Positions 1 through 9,224 of a DNA stretch of 27,373 nt are shown one piece after another. The DNA lies in contig JANBPK010001584.1 of NCBI GenBank assembly GCA_027579435.1, forward strand, positions 1 through 27,373. Direction: 5' to 3'. Numbering within the stretch: position 1 is the stretch's first letter; each line of letters begins with the position of its first letter. The notes under the pieces are model-generated. The model was not told the DNA's origin. It was given only the letters and a program-made list of their open reading frames with translations, and made no database searches. The DNA comes from Candolleomyces eurysporus (Eukaryota > Basidiomycota > Agaricomycetes > Agaricales > Psathyrellaceae). Both the position numbers and the translations under genes were made by a program.

Positions 1-439
1 GCTAGAATAAACGAGCTTCGGATAGGAGGATGGGAATCCCTCCTGAGCTTGCTTGAAAGGTCGAATTGCAAANCTGCAAGCTTTCGAATTCGGGGACGAC
101 TACACTCCGGAGCTCATCAAAAATCTAAAATCCCCTCTCTTTGAACATCTCACAAGTTTGAGGTTGACCTCGCCCCTTTCTCACCGCCCTGATATCTCCT
201 TCCAGCTGTTGGATGCCCTCAGTGAGGCCTGTGAGGAGATCCAAAGGCCTCGCATGCTCCCCCTGCTGGAGACGCTGATATTTGATTCTGTTCCCTCGGA
301 AGATAGTGTTAGGGAAATGATCTCCGCTAGGGCTGCTGCGTATGGTGGGTGCAGTAAGTCGAAATTGCGTAGGGTCATTGTTCAGCCCATCGACTTCGAG
401 GAATATGCTTTGGAAACGGATTTTCACGACCTAGAATGA
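1..439 (+). CDS. F-box/LRR-like protein, 3' fragment cut by the window edge
   Basis: This is the C-terminal part of a family member whose F-box half lies before the window. It carries the family blocks GWESLLSLLERSNC (from position 28), LQAFEFGDD, LLDALSEACEE, LPLLETLIFDSV and the end block VREMISARAAAYGG. The frame changes at the single N at 73. Compared with the paralogue at 1019-2401 there is exactly one extra base there, so bases 1-72 are read in one frame and 74-439 in the next. I think this is a sequence or assembly artefact, but a real frameshift cannot be excluded. The nearest relative by eye is the next gene (1019-2401), and similarity continues past the stop into the 3' flank, so the two look like a tandem pair. 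The role (SCF target recognition) is inferred from the full-length paralogues. Confidence 0.75.
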
Positions 440-939
440 TTCGTGCATATCTATGGATACGTTGGTTTGCTCTTCGATACGTCTTAGCTTCGTTTTTTGT
501 ACATAACCTTTTTTTTCAATTTATGCCAAGGAAAGGCAGGAGCTAATCACTGAGAAATCGCGGCCTCCTGAGCAGGGGAAAGAGGTGGATATTTATTATG
601 GCTCGCGTTTCATACCCGATATGCATCGTCTTAAGCCTCAGTTGTCTTTAGGATGGTGAGGTCGGGGCGCTCGCTCGGCGATTGATTCGATATGGTTTGC
701 TACTATTTGTCGCAGGGGCTCTTGCGCACTGGTGATTTCGACGATAAACAACTTAAGCCAAGCCATAAAGACTAAGACTCTGCGAGGCAACATACGTTAG
801 CTCCACTTTTACGGCATCAGAGTGCTTCATTCTGACCCCTCTCACGCGAAAATATTTCCCCCCAAGAAGCTAGACTAAACGAAAACCTACTCATTAAACA
901 AAGGGTTGTAGGGGAAACGGGTAAATAGCAAAGGCTACA
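440..939. other. spacer: 3' flank of the first gene and promoter of the next
   Basis: No convincing coding region. The first 100 bases match the 3' flank of the gene ending at 2401 (shared TGATTC, CTTCGATACGT and TGTACATAAC blocks). The end of the spacer holds the class-1 leader block described at 841-885 and runs into the 5'-leader intron at 940. Confidence 0.6.
841..885 (+). promoter_or_regulatory. class-1 conserved leader block upstream of the F-box gene at 1019
   Basis: A GCGAAAATATTTCCC block is followed by (C)TAGACTAAACGAAAA. The same pair of blocks recurs upstream of the family members at 4115, 7814 (minus strand) and 10475, at nearly the same distance from the ATG. Conservation outside coding sequence may reflect function or just recent duplication. 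I infer a core promoter or transcription start region. Confidence 0.45.
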
Positions 940-1003
940 GTGAGTCCGTGACCTTCGAGCTCTCAGATTGTGGATATCCTGAAATCTGTGCTAATTTCCC
1001 TAG
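940..1003 (+). other. probable 5'-leader intron of the gene at 1019
   Basis: Donor GTGAGT at 940, branch-like TGCTAAT near 988-994 and acceptor CCCTAG ending at 1003 (a second AG at 1006 is possible). The length of 64 nt fits basidiomycete introns. It lies just before the ATG pair at 1016-1021, and the equivalent donor is present before most other family genes in the window. Confidence 0.55.
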
Positions 1004-1018
1004 CAGTACACCTCTATG

Positions 1019-2401
1019 ATGAACGTATTCGAGCTCCCAACCGAAATCCTGGGGAAGATCTTCAATCATTATGTGCACGACAACGAGCGCTGATTGAAGG
1101 TTGGCCGGGTATATTCAGCAATTGGGCGAGCACTCTTCAAGTCACGACGTATAGCCGCCTACAGCAACTCCCGGACACATCCTGTCGATCTGACTCATGT
1201 TTGCCGGTTGTGGAGGACCACGGCCGTCTCGATACCCCAACTTTGGGCCAGGATTCACGTATGCCATATAGAGTCTGAAGGGGATGTCAAGATGTTTGAG
1301 CTCTGGCTCGAGCGCTCAGCCGGGCGTGATGGGACGTACCCCCTAACCCTCGTTATCAGGCAGAAGGAGTCGCGGGGTCAGGAACCACCTGTACAGTCAC
1401 TGCAGTGTTTTGGGGAAGTCATCTCTCTTGCAATATCCCAGCACCAACGGTGGAGACACGTTAACTTGTGGCTATATGGAGACTCCCAGCCATTCTTCAA
1501 GCCGCTTTATACTGTGGCCCGACTTCCTACTCTACGCGAATTCAAAGCTGACTTTCGTGATTGGGATCGGGATGGGATTCGCTATTTAATCGGTGTTTTG
1601 AGTTCGTCTCCAGCACTTCGATCCGTTCAATTCGGGGTCATGGAGTTCTCCAACCACTTCAAAACTAACCTTTTGTTGAGCATCATCCCCTGGGGTCGCC
1701 TAACAACCCTCTGTTTTTTTATCCTACAATCGAGTCACCTCATTCGTATCCTGTCGTCTTCGATGGATACGCTTCAACATATATCAATCTCTCGGCTGCT
1801 TTATCCTCTCCCCGTCGACGGCTCAACGCCGATCCCACATGTGACTATGCGCCATCTCCAATCCCTCGATATCACATCATTTAGATGCGGAAGTCATGCC
1901 AGCGAGATATTCAACAAACTCACCCTACCCTCCCTCCGCAAACTCTACATCTCCCTGGGATTTGGCGAAACATTCGAGCTTCAAAGAGGGGGATGGGAAT
2001 CGCTCCTGAGCTTGCTTGAAAGATCGAATTGCAAGCTGCAAGCTTTCGAATTCGGGGACGACAAGACACCAGACCTCATCAAAAATCTCAAATTACCTCT
2101 CTTCGAATGTCTCACAAGTTTGAGGGTGACCTCATACCTTGCTCGACACCCAGGCGTCTCCCTCCAGCTTTTGGATGCTCTCAGTGAGGCCTGTGAGGGG
2201 ACCCATGGGCCTCGCATGCTCCCTCTACTTGAGACGCTGAGACTGGATTCTGTTCACTTGGTGGATAGCGTCCGGGAAATGGTCTCCACTAGAGTTGCTG
2301 CGTATGGTGGGTATGGTAGGTCGAAGTTGCGTAGGGTCTGTGCTCAGCTCATAGACATCGAGGAGTATGCTTTGGAAATGGAGTTACGCAACCGAGAATG
2401 A
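1019..2401 (+). pseudogene. F-box/LRR-like protein with an in-frame TGA after the first F-box helix
   Basis: The frame opens with MNVFELPTEILGKIFNHYVH, the family's F-box start (a second ATG lies directly upstream at 1016). It meets TGA at 1091-1093 and then stays open in the same frame to 2401. The rest of the F-box (PVDLTHVCRLWRTTAVSIPQ), the LWLERSAG motif and the LRR-like region are all intact, ending in ALEMELRNRE. The paralogue at 10475 has TGC at the matching codon, so one substitution explains the stop. Initiation at the in-frame ATG at 1292 would give a protein without an F-box. Other readings are a sequence error or read-through; I see no intron that removes the TGA. An intact copy would be a probable SCF substrate receptor. 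Closest neighbour by eye is the fragment at 1-439. Confidence 0.75.
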
Positions 2402-2639
2402 TTCATACATACCTATGGACACGATGTTGGCTGGTTCTTCGATACGTACTGGTGTCAGCCTCTTTTTTGGAAGTGTACATAACGTGGAGAATTTCTTTTC
2501 CAATTCGTGCCAAGCGGAAAACAGAAGAGGCGACGTAAATGCCGTACATGAAAAATCTTTGTGGTCATAGTCATTGATAGACGTGTCGTTAGATAGTTCT
2601 TCAACTTCATCGACATACGGTTTGGTGTCGTGGGTATAT

Positions 2640-3825
2640 CGACAGTAACGAATGGAGCGGGAGGCTGCAAACGGGGGCATGGCAGCAGAGTGCCTGAAGA
2701 CAGCGAGGTCGGTTGCTGCCTTTGTTGGAAGCAGCCTCGTCATGCAGGGAGCGCATCCGATCTTCAGAAGATGTCGTGCTTGACCTGCCTTCGAACCACA
2801 GTTCACATGGGAATGTCCAGAATTTGAACGACGGCCAGGAGTTTTTCAGCTGAGTAAGCAAAGCTTCACCACGTCGGCGATCAGGAGTCTTGGGTGAATG
2901 TTAATCAACGGAAGAACATGCATAGGGGTGGAACCAACTTGGGCACAGAGGGCTTATGCTCGCTTGACGGCGCATTACAAGCCACACTGGAACAGGCTAT
3001 AGCGGACTGGAGGAAGGTGTGGGGAAACCGCCAGTGGAGATCCGTCTTCAGAATCACCAATCTTTAAAGCGGACGTCATTTCCGGCGACACGGGGATGGC
3101 GTACAAATTGCGAAAGTCTTGAATTCATGCGCGAGACAAGATACGATGCGATTGAATGCACCTGACCCTTGCACATGTCTCTCGATCGTCATTAAACGGT
3201 GTATCGTTGGACTGACAGCTTGAAAAAGGCCAGAGAATATTTGAAATTAGACTGTGTATTATGATTCCCTTGAAGCTTGCTGGTTCTATGGAAGGGTACG
3301 GATGGACGGCGGACAAAGGCCGTAAAATGGGTGCTAGTGGCCACATTCTCTGCGCTGAGATTAAACATGAGAGGTGAAAGTATGTCGAGGGACAAGATTC
3401 AAATCTACTCACTATCATTCAGGAAGGACAAAGTGCCAACCGGGTCGAGTCACAACACCAACCTCTTCTGCACTTCGGAGTCCTTGATCATATCCTCGTC
3501 ATTTGTTTTCCCGGGCCCCTGTTCCTCCTCGCTACAATTATTGGCCAATACCGCCCCCACCGTTTCCCAAAAAAAACGCTCCGCTTCACAGGGACAACAA
3601 TGGGACAACAATGAACGTGAGCCCCGGCTTCAGACCAGGGGGAGAAAGTCTCCAATCCAATCGCAGAACAAATCCAATTTGCCCGAACCGTCGAGGCCCA
3701 CAGCGAGCGAATGGAGATTTTCAGTGACGGAATCTTGCATACTTTTTGGATGAAGTGGGATGGCGAATACTCGAACGAGTGTGAGATGCCATTTGCCGGT
3801 TTCTCGCATGGGGAGACTACGAAAG
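2640..3825. repeat. direct segmental repeat, copy 1 (partner 8703-10045)
   Basis: Long runs are shared with 8703-10045 in the same orientation, for example GGATGGACGGCGGACAAAGG (3299 and 9536), CTTCACCAC, GAAGAACATGCATAGGG and TGACCCTTGCACATGTCTCT. The order is conserved. The copies differ by many substitutions, a deletion near 3025-3160 in the other copy and the 9225-9528 insertion there. The repeat continues through the downstream promoters and F-box genes, so it belongs to a multi-kilobase segmental duplication. Confidence 0.8.
3490..3740 (-). pseudogene. relic of an unrecognised minus-strand gene, copy 1
   Basis: Read on the minus strand, this stretch and 9690-9910 share the peptide pattern GLDGSGKLDLFCxWIGDFLP, then WETVGxVLANNCSEEE and NDEDMIK..EVQK. 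The two copies differ by 6-base insertions (after the SEEE block and after DMIK) that keep frame, a hint of past coding selection. This copy is broken by a one-base loss in the C run near FLP and a T8 run before WETVG. I do not recognise the family; the GLDGSGK stretch resembles a P-loop but lacks the following Ser/Thr. The opposite strand also holds a shared pattern (MEIFxD..LHTFWxKxDGEY), so the coding strand is uncertain. Confidence 0.35.
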
Positions 3826-3950
3826 GAGAGAGGCATGCCGACTCGTGGGAAGAACCTGCCATCCTAACCCCCTCCGACGTCACTCCATCTTAGGCTTGTT
3901 ATCGATTTCGATTCGACTTCGTTCCACCGTTAGAAAAGTGCCTCTGCTTA

Positions 3951-4008
3951 CTCCTCCCAGCCGAAAATTTTCACAAACAAAGTTGGACTAAGCAAAAACG
4001 AACGAGGT
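3951..4008 (+). promoter_or_regulatory. class-1 conserved leader block upstream of the gene at 4115
   Basis: CTCCTCCCAGCCGAAAATTTT, then AGTTGGACTAAGCAAAAACG. It is the equivalent of the blocks at 841-885, 7922-7990 (minus) and 10312-10383. A 5'-leader donor GTGAGT follows at 4036; its acceptor is not certain (AG at 4093 lies a suitable distance after a CTGAC branch-like site). Confidence 0.45.
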
Positions 4009-4114
4009 ACCAGAAGATACCTAGCAAAGATTACTGTGAGTCTGTCGACCTCGAGCTCTCATATATTGGACATCCTGACAGCTGGCGAGTTAGCCCTGGA
4101 AGTAGCCCGCTATC

Positions 4115-5492
4115 ATGAGCGTACTCGAGTTCCCTACCGAAATCCTGGGGAACATCTTCGATCATTACGTGCTCGATAGTTCGAAAGTTCATCGAGCCCA
4201 AGCATCGCCCACGCTCCCATGTATTAGCACCTACGCCGACCCACAAACCAATCCCATTGACCTCACCCATGTCTGTCGGCATTGGAGGACCACGGCCATC
4301 TCAATGCCCAAGCTTTGGGCTACGATGCATGTTTATGAGCCCGAGTCTAAAGGGTTGTCAAGATGTTTGAGCTTTGGCTCGAACGATCAGCTGGGTCATA
4401 TGGGACATATCCTCTGAATCTCACTATCAAGCAATCCCTGAGCTCGCGGATGAGCATCAAGTCAAACCCCGAGTTTATGGAGCAAATCATATCCCTTGCA
4501 ATAGCGCAGTACCGACGTTGGAAGTACATAGGCTTGGAGCTTCGTCATGATGTCGAGCCAGCAAGCTTCCAACCCCTCTACACTACGGCAACGCCACTTT
4601 CCATTCTCCGAGGGTTCAAGATTAGCCTGCAGAATTGGCCTAGCGATGACCTACGCCAGCTGATGGGTTTTTTNGTGCTCATCTCCGGAACTTCGATCCA
4701 TCACCTTGGGAAGAGAATCATGTCGTTTCGGCGACACTGAGATGTTGTTGGACATCGTCCCCTGGAATCGCCCAACGACACTCAGTTTTTCCACCCTTGA
4801 TGATGAGACGTTCCTTCATATTCTGTCGTCTTCGATGGATACACTTCAGCATATCTCAGTCGAATGGCTCCATATTTTTATATTTGGCTTCCACAGTCCA
4901 CCATCATCATCGACCCCACATGCAACTATGCGCTGTCTCCAATCCATCCATATCAACGAGATTTCGGGTGATTTCGGCACAACGTTCGACAAGCTTATCT
5001 TGCCCGCCCTCCGCGAACTCCGCCTTCCCAGTGGATTCGGCTCGACAAAACACAGAATGCTGACAAAAAGATGGATCTCCCTTGTCAGCTTACTTGAAAG
5101 GTCAAATTGCAAGATTCAAACATTAGAATTCGGGGGTGGTTCACGGTCTACTGAGCCGTGCCTCACCGAGAACCTCATATCCTCTCCTGCCTTTGAACAC
5201 CTAACAACGTTGAGGGTAACCTCGGGGATCGGGCGACACCGGGATTCTCCCCGGTTGCTTGACGAACTCAGTGAGGTCTGTGAGGACGCCCCAATGCCTC
5301 TCTTTCTCCCCTCTGCNGGAGACGCTGATACTGGACTCTGTTCACTCGGTAGACAGAGTTCGTGAAATGGTTTCCGCTAGAGTTGCTGCGTATGGTGGGT
5401 ATGGTAAATCGAAGCTGCGTAGGGTCTCTGCACAACTCACGGGTGGGGATCTTGTTTTCGACATGGATTTTACCTCAAACAGTCGTCTGTAA
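4115..5492 (+). pseudogene. F-box/LRR-like protein, frameshifted copy of the gene at 6435-7814
   Basis: Start MSVLEFPTEILGNIFDHYVL, F-box end PIDLTHVCRHWRTTAISMP, then the usual LRR-like half and the C-terminal block VREMVSARVAAYGGYG, stop TAA at 5490. Three frame changes are visible against the intact inverted copy at 6435-7814. One base is missing near 4354 (GGGTTGTC where the copy has GGGCTTGTC), and one extra base is present at each single N, at 4674 and 5317. The two N-linked shifts look like artefacts; the loss at 4354 may be real and would truncate the protein soon after the F-box. Without them the length would match its 459-residue twin. Same inferred role as the other family members. 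Confidence 0.8.
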
Positions 5493-6092
5493 ACATTGTT
5501 ATGATTCCTTGTATAATAACACCAGAGTTCTCCCCTTCCCTGCATAGCCTTGCACGTATATATGTATCTTTCGTCCCTTCAATATCGCACCTTCTCCCGT
5601 TTTCCATGTGACGGAGAATCCGTGCACAGCGTCTCCGAGCCGGCACTTGCTGTGCTGAGCATTAGCCGAATTCCCAGTTGTGTTGGGCGCTTGTCTGGAG
5701 GGTTTCTGACTTGGTCACCACTGCGACTGCAGCGCTGGAGTACTTTGGTCAATTTCCTCAGAGGTGAATTGAGAAGCTTTCTAGAAAGGACAACAGTGAG
5801 TGCACGAATTATGAGCTCCCCGATTGGAGTCGATCTCTTCAAATATAACCATAGGCCGTCATAAATCCTAGAGGAGGTATTCAATCATTACGTACATAGT
5901 CGTTTTAAGACTCACCGACTGGATGAAGATGGAGGGAAAAAATCCGTCAGACGTATCACCGCCTACACCGATTCCCAAACCGATCCCATTGGCCTGACCC
6001 AAGTCTGTCGCATATGGAGGCCACGGCCATCTCGATCCCCCCAGCTTTGGGCCACGATTTATGTGTTCAGACCGAAGTCTGAAGGGGATCTC
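5493..6092 (+). repeat. direct repeat of 11805-12448 (3' flank, promoter and start of an F-box gene)
   Basis: From the stop of the frameshifted gene through the next promoter into a truncated F-box gene, this stretch is collinear with 11805-12448. Shared blocks include GTTGGGCGCTTGTCTGGAGG, TTTCTGACTTGGTCACCACT and GACAACAGTGAGTGCACGAA. Similarity stops sharply at 6092 inside the F-box gene, marking a rearrangement breakpoint. Confidence 0.8.
5868..6092 (+). pseudogene. truncated F-box gene fragment (5' part only)
   Basis: The sequence is nearly that of the start of the intact gene at 12200: ILGEVFNHYVH-like, RRITAYTDSQTDPI, LTQVC. The first codons including the ATG are lost, and changes in the CRSWRATAISIPQLW stretch disturb the frame. 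The similarity ends at GAAGGGGATCTC (6092), just before the LWLERSAG motif. Its class-2 leader is upstream with the donor GTGAGT at 5796. It is dead by length alone. It shows that the segment carrying the genes at 10475 and 12200 was duplicated here as 4115 plus this fragment. Confidence 0.75.
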
Positions 6093-6434
6093 GCATTTAT
6101 GCGGCCATGCATCGTTTCAAGTTTCAGCATCCCTTGGGCACCGGGAAGGAGAGAGACAGTCAGGTCAGGTTCCGGTCACTGGTCCGTTAACTTGATCCGT
6201 GATTATTACCTCACAGCTATATATTTGTTGGGGGAGGCGCCAACTACTATACAACTGCAAACTCGGCTCATGCTCAGCACAGCAAGTGCCGACTCGGAGA
6301 CGCTGTGCATGGATTCTCTGTCACACGGAAAACGAGAGAAGGTGCGATACTGACAGAACGGAAGATACATATATACGTGCAGGGCTATACAGGGAAGGGG
6401 AGATGTGCTTTTGTACAAGGAATCATAACGATGT
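6093..6434. other. inverted-repeat junction and 3' flank of the minus-strand gene
   Basis: 6093-6259 matches nothing else in the window by eye; it sits between the end of the truncated F-box fragment and the right arm of the inverted repeat. 6260-6434 is the inverted copy of 5493-5672 (3' flank). No gene is seen. Confidence 0.55.
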
Positions 6435-7814
6435 TTACAGATGACTGTTTGAGGTTAAATCCATGTCGAAAACAAGATCCCCACCGGGGAGTGCAGAGAC
6501 CCTACGCAGCTTCGATTTACCATACCCACCATACGCAGCAACTCTAGCGGAAACCATTTCGCGAACTCGGTCTACTGAGCGAACAGAATCCAGTATCAGC
6601 GTCTCCAGCAGAGAGAGAAAGCGAGGCATTGGGGCGTCCTCACAGACCTGACTTAGTTTGTCAAGCAACTGGGGAGAATCCGCCGGGTGTCGCCCAATCT
6701 CCGAGGTTACCCTCAACATCGTTAGGTGTTCAAAGACGGGCGAGGATATGAGGTTCTCGGTGAGAAACGGTTCGGTAAGCTGTGAACCACCCCCGAATTC
6801 TAATGTTTGAATCTTGCAATTTGACCTTTCAAGCAAGCTGACAAGGGAGATCCATCTTCTTGTTAGCGCTCTGTGTTTTTTCGAGCCGAATCCACCGGGA
6901 AGGCGGAGTTCGCGGAGGGCGGGCAAGGTAAGCTTGTCGAACGTCGCGCCGACATCACCCATAGAAATTACGCTGATATGGATGGATTGGAGACAGCGCA
7001 TAGTTGCATGTGGGATCGTTGCTGATGTTGTACTGTCGAAGAGAAAGATGTAAGGATCGAGCTCTTCGACTGAGATATGCTGAAGGGTATCCATCGAAGA
7101 CGACAGAATACGAAGGAACATGTTATCGTCAAGGGTGGCAAAACTGAGTGTCGTTGGGCGATCCCAGGGGACGATGTTCAACAACATCTGAGTGTCGGCG
7201 AAACGACCTGATCCTCTTCCCAATGTGATGGATCGAAGTTCCGGAGATGAGCACAAAACACCCATCAGCTGGCGTACGTCATCGCTAGACCAATCCTGCA
7301 GGCTGAGCTTGAACCCGCGGAGAATGGAAAGTGGTGTTGCCGTATTGTAGAGCGGTTGGAAGCTTGCTGGCTCGACATCATGACGAAGCTCCAAGCCTAT
7401 GTTCTTCCACCGTCGGTGCTGCGCTACTGCAAGGGATATGATCTGCTCCGTAAACTCGGGGTTTGACCTGATTCTCATCCACGAGCTCAGGAATTGCTTG
7501 ATAGTGAGATCCAGAGGATATGTCCCATATGGCCCAGCTGATCGTTCGAGCCAAAGCTCGAACATCTTGACAAGCCCTTTGGACTCGGGCTCATAAACAT
7601 GTATCGTAGCCCAAAGCTCGGGCATCGAGATGGCCGTGGTCCTCCAATGCCGACAGACATGGGTGAGGTCAATGGGATCGGTTCGTGAGTCGGCGTAGGT
7701 GCTGATACATGATAGCTTGGGCGATGCTCGGCCTTGACCAACTTTCGGGCGATCGAGCACGTAATGATCGAAGATATTCCCCAGGATTTCGATTGGAAAC
7801 TCGAGTACGCTCAT
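6435..7814 (-). CDS. F-box/LRR-like protein, intact (459 aa)
   Basis: Probable substrate receptor of an SCF ubiquitin ligase, acting in cytosol or nucleus; no signal peptide or membrane segment is visible. Residues 4-15 (LEFPIEILGNIF) and 50-58 (LTHVCRHWR), with AISMPELW after them, form the F-box. Residues 84-94 (MFELWLERSAG) and PLDLTIKQ form a motif common in basidiomycete F-box proteins. The rest is an irregular LRR-like region with LERSNCKIQTLEFGGG and the end block VREMVSARVAAYGGYGKSKL. The start is the ATG at 7814. A GTGAGT donor at 7893 and the class-1 leader at 7922-7990 lie upstream, as for its relatives. It is the inverted twin of 4115-5492 and one of only three clearly intact genes in the array. 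The substrate is unknown. Confidence 0.88.
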   Translation of the reverse strand: MSVLEFPIEILGNIFDHYVLDRPKVGQGRASPKLSCISTYADSRTDPIDLTHVCRHWRTTAISMPELWATIHVYEPESKGLVKMFELWLERSAGPYGTYPLDLTIKQFLSSWMRIRSNPEFTEQIISLAVAQHRRWKNIGLELRHDVEPASFQPLYNTATPLSILRGFKLSLQDWSSDDVRQLMGVLCSSPELRSITLGRGSGRFADTQMLLNIVPWDRPTTLSFATLDDNMFLRILSSSMDTLQHISVEELDPYIFLFDSTTSATIPHATMRCLQSIHISVISMGDVGATFDKLTLPALRELRLPGGFGSKKHRALTRRWISLVSLLERSNCKIQTLEFGGGSQLTEPFLTENLISSPVFEHLTMLRVTSEIGRHPADSPQLLDKLSQVCEDAPMPRFLSLLETLILDSVRSVDRVREMVSARVAAYGGYGKSKLRRVSALPGGDLVFDMDLTSNSHL

Positions 7815-7921
7815 GATAGCGGGCTACTTCCAGGGCTAACTCGCCAGCTCTCAGGATGTCCAATATATGAGAGCTCGAGGTCGACAGACTCACAGTAACC
7901 CTTGCTAGATATCCGTGTGCT

Positions 7922-7990
7922 CTGGTACCTCGTTCGTTTTTGCTTAGTCCAACTTCGTTTGTGAATAATTTCGGCTGGGAGGAGCAAGCA
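7922..7990 (-). promoter_or_regulatory. class-1 conserved leader block of the minus-strand gene at 7814
   Basis: Read on the minus strand: CTCCTCCCAGCCGAAATTATT, then AGTTGGACTAAGCAAAAACG. It has the same arrangement as at 3951-4008. The GTGAGT donor at 7893 follows, with its G on the minus strand. Confidence 0.45.
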
Positions 7991-9224
7991 GAGGCACTTT
8001 GCTGGAGTAGCGGTGGAACGAAGTCGAATCGAAATCGATAACAAGCCTAAGATGGAGTGACGTCGGAAGGGAGGATTAGGATGGCAGGTTCTTCCCACGA
8101 GTCCCATCGCCTCTGAGCATAGTAGAGCTCACCGTTTTATTTTCTCTTCCTCTCATAGGCACTAGTCGTGAACATCTATACTGTCTCTACGCCCTCAGGG
8201 CGACCCCGGCAACATGACACGTCACCACTGGCTTCAAGACCTTTCTTGCGAGGACGATGACCTCAAGCAGCCAGGGAGGACCGATGTTGACTGATGAAGG
8301 CTTCGAGTGAGACTTTGGAGGGGCCTCGTCAGGATCCGACTGAAGAATTCGATGGGGCACATCAATCCCTTGCCGTCTAAGAGCTATCTGTTAGCACGCA
8401 ACTCAAAAGTTCAATAAATCTCAAAAACTTGTATAACCGCAGGTACGTAAAGGCCGCTGGAACTGGATCGAGGTAATACGAGACCTCGTAGAAATTCCAG
8501 GAAAGGGTTTATCACTAGCTCCTAAGGCTCCCGTCACTAAAGTCCAATAAACCATGACAAAAAGAACCCGATTAAAAAAAAGACGGACCTGACACCACCG
8601 TCAAGGCTAATGGATATGATGACATCGACGCTGGATGCGCGTGAGCTGGTTGACGCATAAGTGGACCGGACTACTGACGATTTGTTGTCGATGGGTATCT
8701 TTGACAGTAACGGATGGAGCGGGAGGCTGAAAACGAGGGGATGGTAGGAGTGTGCATGAATACAGGGAGGTTGGTCGCTCCACATTGCTGGAAGCAGGCT
8801 CCTCACGCAGGGAGTGCATCACAATCTTCAGAGGTGTCGTGCTTGATCTGCCTTCGAATAACAGTTAAAATGGGGACATCCAGATTTTGAACGACGGTCA
8901 GGAGTTTCCAACAGAGTAGGTAAAGCTTCACCACCTTGACAATCAGGAGTTCTGGATGAATCTTGGTCAATTGAAGAACATGCATAGGGATAGAACCTAC
9001 CTGGGCATCGAGGCTTATGCTCGCTTGACGGCACATTATGAGCCAAACTAAGATAGGCTAAAGCGGATTGGAGGAAAGTGTAACCGCTGCTGACCCTTGC
9101 ACATGTCTCTCAATCGTCAGTAGATGGTGTAATTCTTGACCGACAGCTTGGCAAGGGGCCAGAATATATTTGAAATTAGACCGTATTATAATTCTCTTGA
9201 ATGCTCGCTGGTTCTATGGAGGGG

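Larger units (their letters stand above)
2402..4035. other. long spacer with duplicated relics of other sequence
   Basis: No intact gene is visible. From about 2640 to 3825 it matches 8703-10045, apart from about 130 bases present here near 3025-3160 but missing there, and an LTR-like insertion present only there. Two stretches look like degraded coding DNA (2640-2990 and 3490-3810; listed separately). The last 150 bases are the class-1 promoter/leader of the gene at 4115. Confidence 0.55.
3830..5672 (+). repeat. large inverted repeat, left arm (partner 6260-8112)
   Basis: From the block ACTCGTGGGAAGAACCTGCC (about 3840) through the promoter, the whole F-box gene and its 3' flank to the block GTGCTGAGCATTAGCCGA near 5672, this arm matches the reverse complement of 6260-8112, with most positions identical by eye. 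The arms are about 1.85 kb each with roughly 590 bases between. This is an inverted duplication of a complete gene unit. Confidence 0.85.
6260..8112 (-). repeat. large inverted repeat, right arm (partner 3830-5672)
   Basis: This is the reverse complement of the left arm, covering the complete unit: 3' flank, F-box gene and promoter up to the CTTCCCACGAGTCCCATC block at about 8100. Beyond 8112 the similarity stops. The gene on this arm has stayed open while the left-arm gene is broken. Confidence 0.85.

Noticed and set aside
6063..6353. Open frame whose end resembles frames at 5579-5884 and 11255-12193
   Set aside because: The shared peptide comes from the repeated 3'-flank/leader DNA read in a noncoding frame, on different strands, so it reflects DNA duplication and not a gene family.
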